Source of the DNA: Thiocapsa sp.
GTDB lineage: Bacteria > Pseudomonadota > Gammaproteobacteria > Chromatiales > Chromatiaceae
Direction of reading: 5' to 3'
Length of the DNA: 64,000 nucleotides
Assembly (NCBI RefSeq): GCF_022340925.1
Contig: NZ_JAJDNA010000039.1
Coordinates: 32,327-96,326, forward strand
The position numbers and the translations under genes are program-made. Shown here one piece after another: positions 57,120 through 64,000 of this stretch. Positions within the stretch are counted from its first letter, which is position 1, and each line of letters begins with the position of its first letter. The notes under the pieces were generated by a model. The model was not told where the DNA came from, ran no database searches, and was given only the letters and a program-made list of their open reading frames with translations.

Positions 57120-57483
57120 CGATGCCTCCGGATGACGTCGCGTGGCCCGGCTCAGGTCAGCGCCGCCGGCGCTCGCTCGCCGCCGGCAGCTTGCTCCGGG
57201 ATCGAGCGGACAGTGATCAGGGTGCCCCGCTCAACGGGCCAGGTCCAGGCGCGGCGCGTTGGATGAGCCCGCAACCTGCGGTCATCTTATGCCGTGCTTT
57301 CGCTCCGGGCCAATCGATGGGTTGCGACGGCCCGCCGTGTGCTCCCCCGACGGACCGATCGAGAATCATCCCGAATCGCTTGATTGATGCTTGTCCTCGG
57401 CGTCGTTTCTCGAGATTCGAGCCGCTGGGGCAATTGGGTCAGGACACCTTTCCACAGTAGACGCAGAGCGAAGACCGTCGATT
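57120..57483. other. Divergent promoter region, symporter and hypothetical gene
   Basis: A 364-nt gap between two divergent genes. GC-rich inverted repeats occur near 57169-57188 (GCCGGCG and CGCCGCCGGC). I found no clear -35/-10 pair and no gene. Both promoters should lie here. Confidence 0.35.
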
Positions 57484-57819
57484 ATGCACTATCGTGTTTT
57501 CTACATGTTCGAACGCTCTGGGGAGTCCGTCTCATCGGCAAGCGCCTTGGAGGTCAGCAGTCGCGTCATTCGCGAGCAGCTGCTGCCCCGACTGCAAGGC
57601 GAGGACGACTTTCTCGGCATCATCGATCAGGAGGAAAACACACTGCAGATCCTCTGCGAACCGGGGCATTCTCGCTATTGGGTCGAGCTGCCGCTGGATG
57701 CGGCCAAGGCATCGTATGGCCGACATATGGATTTCGATCAGCTGCATGACCTGTTGCGCGATCTGCCGCCGGTGTTCGATCGCGATGCGATTCCCGGACT
57801 GGAATATCGGCCTTGGTAG
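57484..57819 (+). CDS. Conserved-looking hypothetical protein, 111 residues
   Basis: Small soluble acidic protein beginning MHYRVFYMFERSGESVSSAS, with alternating strands and helices (EDDFLGIIDQEENTLQILCE, then SRYWVELPLDAAKASYG) and the C-terminal DQLHDLLRDLPPVFDRDA. No signal peptide, membrane helix or metal motif is seen, and I recognise no family. Its codon use matches neighbours. The ATG at 57484 is preferred over upstream in-frame starts, which would add atypical sequence. A small membrane protein follows 14 nt later. Confidence 0.6.
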   Translation: MHYRVFYMFERSGESVSSASALEVSSRVIREQLLPRLQGEDDFLGIIDQEENTLQILCEPGHSRYWVELPLDAAKASYGRHMDFDQLHDLLRDLPPVFDRDAIPGLEYRPW

Positions 57820-57833
57820 GCCGAGAGGCGTGC

Positions 57834-58205
57834 ATGAGCGAATCCTCCGGGGCGCGTCGACCGGTCGTCCAGCCCCCCGATGACCAGTCGTCGCCGAAGG
57901 CGGTTGCGACCTGGGTCTACATCCTGCAGGCCCTGTCCTTCATTCTTGGCGTGACGTCCATTCTCGGTGTGATTCTCAACTATCTTCGTCTCGACGAGGC
58001 CCGGGGCACCTGGGTCGAATCCCACTTCGTCTGGCAGATCCGCACCTTTTGGTTTCAGTTGCTCTGGGGGATCGTGGGTCTGATCACAAGCGTCGTCCTC
58101 ATCGGCTTCGTCGTCTGGGGAGTGGTCTACTTCTGGACCCTTTACCGCGTCGTTAAGGGCTGGCTCAATCTCGCGGACGACCGGCCAATGTATGCCGAGA
58201 TCTAA
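57834..58205 (+). CDS. Small membrane protein, DUF4870-like
   Basis: Protein of 123 residues with about three hydrophobic helices (ILQALSFILGVTSILGVILN, LLWGIVGLITSVVLIGFVVW and the neighbour), then YRVVKGWLNLADDRPMYAE. The pattern of short helices with the conserved WVESHFVWQIRTFW and VVKGW fits DUF4870-type proteins of unknown function found in many gammaproteobacteria. The ATG at 57834 follows the preceding gene closely, so the two may be co-transcribed. Confidence 0.7.
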   Translation: MSESSGARRPVVQPPDDQSSPKAVATWVYILQALSFILGVTSILGVILNYLRLDEARGTWVESHFVWQIRTFWFQLLWGIVGLITSVVLIGFVVWGVVYFWTLYRVVKGWLNLADDRPMYAEI

Positions 58206-58305
58206 GTGCCGTTCCTGCCTCAGTGCGTCCGTGGGGGCTTGAGTCGGCCGTTCCGTGGGACCCTCCCGGCTCTGGACGATCGGCCACCGCGACGAACGGT
58301 CGAGC

Positions 58306-58491
58306 TCAGCGCACGGCCAGGATCAGCAGGATGACGAAGGCGGCCACTGCCCCAAGCGGCACGATGGCCGCTTGCCAGTCACCTTTCTCCGCCTTCGGAC
58401 CATGCTCCTGCCAATGCTTGTAGGCTGGCCACATGTAGAACAACAGCAGCACCAGGACCGCGGCAGCGGCGATCTTCAAGGCTAGCTCCAT
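58306..58491 (-). CDS. Small two-helix membrane protein, 61 residues
   Basis: Reads MELALKIAAAAVLVLLLFYM, a charged loop (KHWQEHGPKAEKGDWQ), then a second hydrophobic helix (AAIVPLGAVAAFVILLILAV). AGGTGA lies a few bases upstream on the minus strand. Two helices with a basic, Trp-containing loop argue for a real protein. I recognise no family. It lies between a DUF4870-like gene (converging) and the Bax-inhibitor gene. Confidence 0.6.
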   Translation of the reverse strand: MELALKIAAAAVLVLLLFYMWPAYKHWQEHGPKAEKGDWQAAIVPLGAVAAFVILLILAVR

Positions 58492-58659
58492 AGGTCACCT
58501 CTTCAATACCCCATCAGGTCGAGCATCGGTGAACACCCATCGAGGGTGCGCCCGGACGCCAAGAATACACCGTACCCGAGAATGGGTCGGGCGTGAGCCG
58601 TGGCGGCGTGCCGGGCTCGCGGGAGATGCCGAGTCGACGGCCGCGTGCAACAAACAAAA

Positions 58660-58680
58660 ACCCCGGCGCGCGGCCGGGGT
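58660..58680 (-). terminator. Intrinsic terminator of the Bax-inhibitor-1 gene
   Basis: On the minus strand ACCCCGGC (from 58680) pairs with GCCGGGGT (to 58660), an 8-bp GC stem with a 5-nt loop, directly followed by TTTTTGTTTG. It is about 25 nt after the stop codon of the BI-1 gene. This is the clearest Rho-independent terminator in the window. Confidence 0.85.
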
Positions 58681-58704
58681 CCCCTCTACGCGGGCGCCAG
58701 GGCG

Positions 58705-59373
58705 TCATTCGTCGCCCATGATCCCGAGGAGTTGGAGCAGGCTGATGAAGATGTTGAAGATGGACAGATAGATCCCGTAGGTCGCCATGATGTAGTTGGT
58801 CTCCTCACCCCGTGCGATCCGGCTGGTGTCGAACAGGATGAAGCCGCTCATCAGCAGGATGATGGCCGACGAGATCGCAAGCGACAGCGCCGGCATCTGC
58901 AGGAACAGGTTGGCGACGATCGCGAGGATGACGACCATCATGCCGGCGAAGATGAAGCCGCCCATGAAGCTGAAGTCACGCTTGCTGGTCAAGGCGTAGC
59001 CCGACAGACCCAGGAAGATGGCCGCGGTGCCCCCGAAGGCGAGCGCGACGGTCTGCGGTCCGTTTGGCAGGGCCAGATACATCGAAAGAATCGAGCCGAG
59101 ACCGAAGCCCAACAGACCCGTGATCAGGAAGATGACACCGATTCCCGTCGAGGAATTGGCCGTGCGAGGCAGCACGAAGATGCCCATCAGCATCGCGGCG
59201 ATCACGGAGACCAGGTACATCCAGCTCGGCACGGCCAGCGCGATTGACAGCATGGCCGTCAAGGCGCTGAAGCCCAATGTTGCGGCGAGCAAAAGGTAGG
59301 TGTTCTTGAGCACCTTGTTGGTCGTGATGACCGCCTGGGTGCTGCGTACGACCGAGAAATCAGTATTGGCCAT
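58705..59373 (-). CDS. Bax inhibitor-1/YccA family membrane protein
   Basis: Seven-helix inner-membrane protein of 222 residues. BI-1 relatives include E. coli YccA, a modulator of the FtsH protease, and calcium-leak channels. The family features are LKNTYLLLAATLGFSALTAM near the N-terminus, SILSMYLALPNG, and the C-terminal YGIYLSIFNIFISLLQLLG with acidic residues after it (MGDE). GGAG lies 11 nt before the ATG at 59373. A GTG four codons upstream is possible. A candidate sigma-E-like promoter lies upstream. Confidence 0.93.
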   Translation of the reverse strand: MANTDFSVVRSTQAVITTNKVLKNTYLLLAATLGFSALTAMLSIALAVPSWMYLVSVIAAMLMGIFVLPRTANSSTGIGVIFLITGLLGFGLGSILSMYLALPNGPQTVALAFGGTAAIFLGLSGYALTSKRDFSFMGGFIFAGMMVVILAIVANLFLQMPALSLAISSAIILLMSGFILFDTSRIARGEETNYIMATYGIYLSIFNIFISLLQLLGIMGDE

Positions 59374-59418
59374 TGATGTGGTCACTCCGAATCTAGAGAC
59401 AATGGTGAATTCGCCGAG

Positions 59419-59446
59419 TCAGACTCGACGAGGACAATGGAGTTCC
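59419..59446 (-). promoter_or_regulatory. Candidate sigma-E-type (ECF) promoter for the BI-1 gene
   Basis: On the minus strand GGAACTC (59446 to 59440) is 16 nt from TCTGA (59423 to 59419). This fits the sigma-E consensus (GGAACTT, 16 nt, TCTGA-like), and transcription would start about 40 nt upstream of the BI-1 start codon. It would tie this membrane-quality protein to envelope stress. Only one site of this type was noticed, by eye. Confidence 0.35.
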
Positions 59447-59581
59447 GGAAGCATACCCGAGGATTCGGTGCACGCAAACGGCGGCGCTTTTGGCTCGGAC
59501 GCTCGTGCGCTATCCTACCCCAGGATGTGCTGTGGCTCCGTCCCGTTTCCAAGGGCGCCCCCAAAACAGTGCAATCAAACC

Positions 59582-59669
59582 GGAGAGGTGGCTGAGCGGT
59601 CGAAAGCGGCGGTCTTGAAAACCGTTGAGGAGCAATCCTCCGGGGGTTCGAATCCCTCCCTCTCCGCCA
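59582..59669 (+). tRNA. tRNA-Ser (anticodon TGA)
   Basis: An 88-nt class II tRNA. The acceptor GGAGAGG pairs with CCTCTCC and the CCA end is encoded. The D arm GTGGCTGAGCGGTCG, the anticodon stem CGGT/ACCG around CTTGAAA (TGA anticodon), a long variable arm with GGAG/CTCC pairing, and the T-loop GGTTCGAATCC are typical of tRNA-Ser. Confidence 0.97.
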
Positions 59670-59841
59670 GATAGGCCCGTTGCTCAACATGGGCACTCAG
59701 GGCGCTGCAACGGCCGGCCGACTTGAGTGGATCAAGCGCACGCGGCTGTCCGACCCACCGCCGCGGTGCGCCCTGCCGATCGGGCTGGATGCCGGCAGCA
59801 CCCTGGGTCCCTGCCAACTGCCGCCGAGGGTCCAGACAACC

Positions 59842-60111
59842 GTGGTTAACCTCAAACGGATCGTCCTCGACGTCCTCAAGCCGCACCAACCGGATGCCCT
59901 GGAGTTTGCCCGGGCCGTCGCCGCCTGCGGCCACGACTATCGCGTCAAGCTCACGGTCATCGAGATGGATGACAAGACCGAGACCCTTCAGGTGGTGGTG
60001 GAGGGGTCTGACGTGGACATGGTGCAGGTGCGCGAGGCGGTCAACCAGCTGGGCGGCTCTCTGCACAGCATCGATGAGGTGGAAGTCCACGCCGCAGCAG
60101 ACGCGGAGTAA
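59842..60111 (+). CDS. DUF211 domain protein
   Basis: Small protein of 89 residues beginning MVNLKRIVLDVLKPHQP, with the DUF211 pattern of alternating strands and helices (YRVKLTVIEMDDKTETLQVVV, shortened here) and IDEVEVHAA at the end. DUF211 proteins, first known from archaea, have a ferredoxin-like fold and often sit near metal or cation transporters. GTG 59842 is the start nearest the conserved N-terminus; the frame is open upstream without family features. It is 9 nt before a VIT-type transporter gene, suggesting a shared operon. Confidence 0.8.
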   Translation: MVNLKRIVLDVLKPHQPDALEFARAVAACGHDYRVKLTVIEMDDKTETLQVVVEGSDVDMVQVREAVNQLGGSLHSIDEVEVHAAADAE

Positions 60112-60120
60112 GGCAGCGCA

Positions 60121-60699
60121 ATGGGCTTCGGTCGGGTTGGCTTCCTGCTCTATCTCACCCGCACCCATGGGATCGTCCGCCGCTATTTCGTGGTCAACGG
60201 GTTCGACGGCGCTCTGACCATGCTCGGCATCGTCACCGGATTCTACGTGGCCGACGGCGGAGACCTCGACGTTGTCATCAGTGCCTGTCTCGGCGCCGCC
60301 GTCGCGCTTGCCATGAGTGGACTCAGCAGCGCCTATATCAGCGAGCGCGCGGAACGGCGCAAGGCGCTGGCCGAGCTCGAGGCGTCCATGATGGCGGACC
60401 TGAGCAGCTCCGACCATGGCAGCGCCGCTCGCTGGGTGCCCCTCTGGATCGGCGCCGTCAACGGTCTGGCGCCCTTTATGCTGTCGCTCCTGATCATCTC
60501 CCCGCTGGGGCTGGCCCAGGCCGGGCTGACCCTGCCACTGTCGCCACTGCTCATGGCCATGGTGACCGCCCTCGGGGTGATCTTCCTGCTCGGCGTGTTC
60601 CTGGGGCAGATCGGTCGCACCTTCTGGCTGCTCAGCGGCGTGCAGACGCTGATTATCGCCGTCGTCACCATCGCCATCATCCTCCTCCTTGGCCGATGA
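60121..60699 (+). CDS. VIT1/CCC1-family membrane protein
   Basis: Integral membrane protein of 192 residues with about five helices. It has the family start YFVVNGFDGALTMLGIVTGF, the small-residue helix AVALAMSGLSSAYISERAER, a cytoplasmic acidic/basic loop (KALAELEASMMADLSSSD), and a C-terminal helix pair. VIT1/CCC1 relatives move iron or manganese out of the cytosol; this short form lacks a ferritin-like domain. It overlaps the P-type ATPase gene by four bases (ATGA). Confidence 0.85.
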   Translation: MGFGRVGFLLYLTRTHGIVRRYFVVNGFDGALTMLGIVTGFYVADGGDLDVVISACLGAAVALAMSGLSSAYISERAERRKALAELEASMMADLSSSDHGSAARWVPLWIGAVNGLAPFMLSLLIISPLGLAQAGLTLPLSPLLMAMVTALGVIFLLGVFLGQIGRTFWLLSGVQTLIIAVVTIAIILLLGR

Positions 60700-63371
60700 G
60701 CTCGGACAACTCCAGCCGCCAGACGCCGGACTGGCACACGCGCTCGCTGCCGCAGCTCCTGGAGGCACTGAGCAGCGATCCGGCCCGCGGCTTGACCCGT
60801 CAAGAAGCCCAGCGGCGCCGCGAGGAGCTTGGCCCGAACCGGCTTGCCGAGAGCCGACGCCGTTCGCTGGCCGCGATGTTCCTGGGTCAGTTCGCCGACT
60901 TCATGATCCAGGTGCTGCTCGCTGCGGCACTCATCTCCGGCGTCATCGGCGATCCCCAGGATGCCGTCGCGATCCTGGTGATCGTCCTTATCAACGCGGT
61001 GATCGGTTCGGTCCAGGAATACCGGGCCGACCGCGCACTCGCGGCCCTTCAGGCCATGTCGCCCTTGGCGGCGCGGGTGGTTCGCGACGGCGAGCACCTG
61101 AGCCTCCACGCGGTTGACCTGGTGCCCGGGGACCTGGTGCTTCTGGAGGCGGGCGACGTGGTGCCGGCGGATCTGCGCCTGATCGAGGCGGTCGAGCTGC
61201 AGGCCAACGAGTCGTCCCTCACGGGAGAATCACAGGTCGCGGACAAGGCGGCGACGCAGCTGGCCGACGCCGATCTGCCGCTGGGCGGCCGCGTCAACAT
61301 GATGTTCAAGAGCAGCCTGGTGACCCACGGGCGCGCGCGGGGCGTGGTGGTGGCCACCGGCATGGCCACCGAGGTCGGGCGCATCGCCGAGCTGTTGCGC
61401 ACCCAGGAGACGGTCAAGACACCACTTCAGCAGCGTTTGAGTCGGTTCGGCCGCTACCTGGCGCTGGCGGTGATTGCCATTTGTGCCGTGGTCTTCCTCA
61501 GCGGACTGCTGCAGGGACAGCCGGTGCTGCTGATGTTCCTCACCGCGGTGAGCCTTGCGGTGGCGGCCATCCCCGAGGCCTTGCCCGCCGTGGTCACGGT
61601 CTCGTTGGCATTGGGTGCGCGCAGCCTCAGCCGCCAGAACGCATTGGTGCGCAACCTGCCTGCGGTCGAGACCCTCGGCTCCGTCACCTACATCTGCACC
61701 GACAAGACCGGCACGCTCACCTTGAACCGCATGACGGCGGGCGCGTACCTCGTGCAAGGCGAGCGCTTCGATCGACCGCCCTCAACGGAGGCTTCCCCCT
61801 GGCGCGAGCTGCTTCAGGCGATGGCCCTGAGCAACGACGTGACGGAGCGCGACGGCGAGCCGGCTGGCGACCCCACCGAAGTGGCCCTCTACGTCGCGGC
61901 CCGCGAAGCCGGGATCCAGAAGCAGGTGCTGGAGGAACGCCTGCACCGCAGCGCCGAGCTGGCCTTTGACAGCGAGCGCAAGCGAATGGCCACGCTGCAC
62001 GAGAAGGCCGGCGGTGTGATCGCCTTTGTCAAAGGCGCGCCGGAGGCCGTCCTGAGCCTGTGCAAGGATCAATTGGACGTCGCCGGCACCGCGGGCATCG
62101 ACCTCGAGGCGCTCACCGCGCAGTCGGCGCGACTGGCGGAGAAGGGCTATCGCGTGCTGGCCCTCGCGCAGCGCAGCCTGCCCGCCATGCCGGTCGACCT
62201 GCGGCCGGGCGCGATCGAGCAGGGGCTGACCCTGCTCGGTTTGGTCGGCTTGATCGACCCACCGCGTCCGGAGGTGCCCGACGCGCTAGCCGACTGCCGG
62301 GCGGCCGGCATCATCCCGGTGATGATCACCGGCGATCACCCCGGCACAGCGCGCGCCATCGGTCTGCGTCTCGGCATCCTCGAGGAAGGCGGCGAGGTCA
62401 TGACCGGCCGGGGTCTGGCGCGCTTGTCGGACGACGATTTCGACCGGTGCGTGAAGTCCATCCGCGTCTACGCGCGCGTCAGTCCGGAGCAGAAGACCCG
62501 CATCGTCGAGGCGCTGCAACGCAAGGGCGAATTCGTGGCCATGACCGGAGACGGCGTCAATGACGCGCCGGCCCTGAAGCGCGCGGGCATCGGTGTGGCG
62601 ATGGGACGGAAGGGCACCGACGTGGCTCGGGAGGCAGCGGACATGGTGCTGCTCGACGACAACTTCGCCACCATCGTCCAGGCGGTGCGGGCCGGGCGGC
62701 GCATCTTCGACAACATCCGCAAGTTCATCCGCTACACCATGACCTCCAATTCGGGGGAGATCTGGACGCTGTTCCTGGCCCCCTTTCTGGGCCTGCCGGT
62801 CCCGCTGCTGCCCATCCACATCCTCTGGATCAACCTGGTCACCGACGGTCTGCCGGGCCTGGCCCTCACCGCCGAGCCGGCGGAGCCCGGACTGATGAAG
62901 CGCCCTCCGCGCTCGCCGCAGGAAAGCATCTTCGCGCACGGCATGTGGCAGCACATGGTGTGGGTGGGCCTTTTCATCGGGGGGCTCTCCATCGCGGCCC
63001 AAGCCTGGGCCTGGAGTCGGGGCGAGGCCTATTGGCAGACCGTGGTGTTCACCGTGCTGACCTTCTCACAGTTGTTCCACGCCCTTGCGGTCCGTGCGGA
63101 GCACGCCTCACTGTGGCGGATCGGTCTGCTCAGCAACCTGCCGATCCTGGGCGCGATCCTGCTGACCGTGGCGTTACAGCTGCTGGTCGTCTATCTGCCC
63201 GCGCTGAACGGGATCTTCCACACGCAGCCATTGCCCGTGCCCGTGCTGCTCGGCTGTTTCGCCGTGTCCGCGCTGGTGCTGGTGGCCGTGGAGGTCGAGA
63301 AGTGGCTGGTGAGACGGGGTGTGATCTACAAACCTCAGCCCGAGGTCCGACTGGACTCGAAGAAGAGGTGA
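60696..63371 (+). CDS. Cation-translocating P-type ATPase (P2A, calcium type)
   Basis: Membrane ATPase of 891 residues. It has the TGES loop (LTGESQVADK), the phosphorylated Asp336 in CTDKTGTLTLNRMTAG, the KGAPE nucleotide-site segment, and GDGVNDAPALKRAGIGVAMG. Helix M4 carries PEAL (AAIPEALPAVVTVSLALG), the signature of Ca2+/Mn2+-type P2A pumps rather than copper or zinc P1B pumps. Its N-terminus is also P2A-like, with no Cys-rich metal-binding domain. It is last of the DUF211-VIT-ATPase set. Confidence 0.92.
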   Translation: MSSDNSSRQTPDWHTRSLPQLLEALSSDPARGLTRQEAQRRREELGPNRLAESRRRSLAAMFLGQFADFMIQVLLAAALISGVIGDPQDAVAILVIVLINAVIGSVQEYRADRALAALQAMSPLAARVVRDGEHLSLHAVDLVPGDLVLLEAGDVVPADLRLIEAVELQANESSLTGESQVADKAATQLADADLPLGGRVNMMFKSSLVTHGRARGVVVATGMATEVGRIAELLRTQETVKTPLQQRLSRFGRYLALAVIAICAVVFLSGLLQGQPVLLMFLTAVSLAVAAIPEALPAVVTVSLALGARSLSRQNALVRNLPAVETLGSVTYICTDKTGTLTLNRMTAGAYLVQGERFDRPPSTEASPWRELLQAMALSNDVTERDGEPAGDPTEVALYVAAREAGIQKQVLEERLHRSAELAFDSERKRMATLHEKAGGVIAFVKGAPEAVLSLCKDQLDVAGTAGIDLEALTAQSARLAEKGYRVLALAQRSLPAMPVDLRPGAIEQGLTLLGLVGLIDPPRPEVPDALADCRAAGIIPVMITGDHPGTARAIGLRLGILEEGGEVMTGRGLARLSDDDFDRCVKSIRVYARVSPEQKTRIVEALQRKGEFVAMTGDGVNDAPALKRAGIGVAMGRKGTDVAREAADMVLLDDNFATIVQAVRAGRRIFDNIRKFIRYTMTSNSGEIWTLFLAPFLGLPVPLLPIHILWINLVTDGLPGLALTAEPAEPGLMKRPPRSPQESIFAHGMWQHMVWVGLFIGGLSIAAQAWAWSRGEAYWQTVVFTVLTFSQLFHALAVRAEHASLWRIGLLSNLPILGAILLTVALQLLVVYLPALNGIFHTQPLPVPVLLGCFAVSALVLVAVEVEKWLVRRGVIYKPQPEVRLDSKKR

Positions 63372-63566
63372 GCGCCGGCACGGGTTGCGAGCTCCTGCCC
63401 TCCCTGGCGCTGGGCCCCGCGGTCCCTGCCGGAGCGACGAGGCGGTTTGGTCTGTGACGCCGTCATTGCGTGAGAGCCTGCCCCGGATGCGTTTCGGGGA
63501 ATTCTCGAAATCCAGGGCCATGGATGGCAATCTTTTGACGCCGACTGAGGTTCGACGCTGATCTCT
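63372..63566. other. Downstream flank of the P-type ATPase gene
   Basis: A 195-nt stretch without a gene. CCCCG (63481-63485) and CGGGG (63495-63499) make a short hairpin 110 nt after the stop, without a clear U-tract. An open minus-strand frame crosses the stretch but is Arg/Pro-rich with no family character. Confidence 0.35.
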
Positions 63567-63660
63567 TTGCTCTATGGCCAGAACGCGCTAAGGACGGCGA
63601 TCCTGACTGCCGCGGCATTGGTGGCCTTCGCCGCCAACTCGCTGCTGTGTCGCCTCGCAC
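63567..63660 (+). pseudogene. EamA/DMT-type transporter N-terminal fragment
   Basis: From TTG 63567 the frame reads LLYGQNALRTAILTAAALVA, then FAANSLLCRLALG, which is the first helix of EamA-type (drug/metabolite) transporters (AFAANSLLCRLALG is a familiar N-terminal pattern). It should continue into the family's second helix (IDAASFTxIRL), but after residue 31 the sequence is unrelated and belongs to an opposite-strand fragment. Only about 10 percent of the gene is left. Identification is from memory of the family, not a search. Confidence 0.55.
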
Positions 63661-63833
63661 TCGGGGCCGACCAACCCGGCTTTGAGATGGGCATCCCCAT
63701 TCCCGTCCTGCCGGTCGTTCCGCCACACGCCCTTCGGGATCTGCTGAGACAGAAAGGCGATGACGTCCTGCTGAACGCTCTCGTCCCGGTTCTCCTGGAT
63801 CATGATGGCCGCGGTCGCCCCCTGCGCAGCAGA
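63660..63833 (-). pseudogene. YjbQ (UPF0047)-type fragment
   Basis: On the minus strand GATAAIMIQENRDESVQQDV is followed by IAFLSQQIPKGVWRNDRQDG and NGDAHLKAGLVGPE. This matches the core of YjbQ/UPF0047 proteins (GATAA, ENxxxxVxxDL, then DGNGxAHxKAxLxGPS), thought to have thiamine-phosphate synthase activity. A stop codon precedes it in frame (63834-63836), the N-terminal 30-40 residues are missing, and after GPE the C-terminal third is replaced by EamA-derived DNA. So it is a fragment joined head to head with the neighbour. Confidence 0.6.
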
Positions 63834-63860
63834 TCAGTCTCAAGTCAGACAGGCTCGTGC

Positions 63861-64000
63861 CTAGAGGTACTTGATGCGTTGACGCAGGTCCTCGACGTCT
63901 GTGACCACGTCCCGCAAGGTGGCACCGTCGTCTGCCGTGCCGATGACGACGCCCTTGCCCGCGACGGGAATCACCCGGTCGATCTGAAAGCGCCCGCTGG
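63861..64000 (-). CDS. Unidentified gene, 3' end only (partial)
   Basis: The last 45 residues read SGRFQIDRVIPVAGKGVVIG, then TADDGATLRDVVTDVEDLRQ and RIKYL, followed by TAG at 63861. Codon third positions are G/C-rich, as in real genes here. The 5' part lies outside the window. It could be a small regulatory or metal-handling domain; I do not recognise it. Confidence 0.55.
   Translation of the reverse strand, partial: SGRFQIDRVIPVAGKGVVIGTADDGATLRDVVTDVEDLRQRIKYL

Noticed and set aside
63463..63843. A 126-codon minus-strand frame over the fragment junction
   Set aside because: It is Arg/Pro/Gly-rich and out of frame with both recognised fragments; the YjbQ and EamA readings fit known families better.

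Overview
The window is GC-rich gammaproteobacterial chromosome. Its gene order (frr-uppS-cdsA-dxr-rseP-bamA-skp-lpxD-fabZ-lpxA-lpxB-rnhB, then rpsP-rimM-trmD-rplS) and its mix of ergothioneine, methionine-salvage and metal-transport genes would fit a purple sulfur bacterium (Chromatiaceae) or a close relative. That placement is inference: no 16S or photosynthesis gene is present. There is no prophage, transposase, CRISPR array or rRNA. Two tRNA genes are visible (Leu-CAG, Ser-TGA).

Layout. 1-11.3 kb: envelope operon on the + strand for isoprenoid and phospholipid precursors, site-2 protease, outer-membrane assembly and lipid A. GTG/TTG starts and overlapping genes are common, and rnhB is not followed by dnaE. 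11.4-17.3 kb: minus-strand RND efflux pump pair, then sufE, an IscA-type scaffold and a Lon-N protein. 17.5-20.5 kb: possible coding remnant, then egtB-egtD (ergothioneine). 20.8-23.6 kb: PEP carboxylase. 23.7-26.1 kb: small membrane ORF, XpaC-like and TelA-like proteins. 26.3-29.8 kb: rpsP-rimM-trmD-rplS, then exonuclease I. 29.8-39.1 kb: small envelope proteins, lytic transglycosylase, TauE/SafE exporter, NDUFA9-like SDR, DUF218 protein, DegP/Q protease and a DUF2189 membrane protein. 39.4-41.3 kb: mtnB-mtnD-mtnC. 41.6-45.0 kb: tRNA-Leu diverging from rnr, then rlmB. 45.2-48.9 kb: trmO, a decayed radical-SAM gene, a phenol_MetA-type outer-membrane protein and a PBP7-like endopeptidase. 49.1-55.5 kb: two adjacent GTPases facing a 1192-residue membrane protein of unknown family. 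55.8-59.4 kb: DAACS symporter, small membrane proteins and a Bax-inhibitor-1 protein. 59.6-63.4 kb: tRNA-Ser, then DUF211-VIT-P-type ATPase. 63.5-64 kb: fragments of an EamA-type and a YjbQ-type gene joined head to head, then the 3' end of an unidentified gene.

Most of the window is housekeeping. The best candidate for an undescribed system is the block at 49.1-55.5 kb: a DUF697-type soluble GTPase, a membrane-anchored Era-like GTPase, and a giant membrane protein with a four-cysteine cluster near its C-terminus. Second is the DUF211-VIT-P-type ATPase transport operon. The two decayed loci (46.1-46.5 kb and 63.57-63.83 kb) record gene loss and rearrangement.
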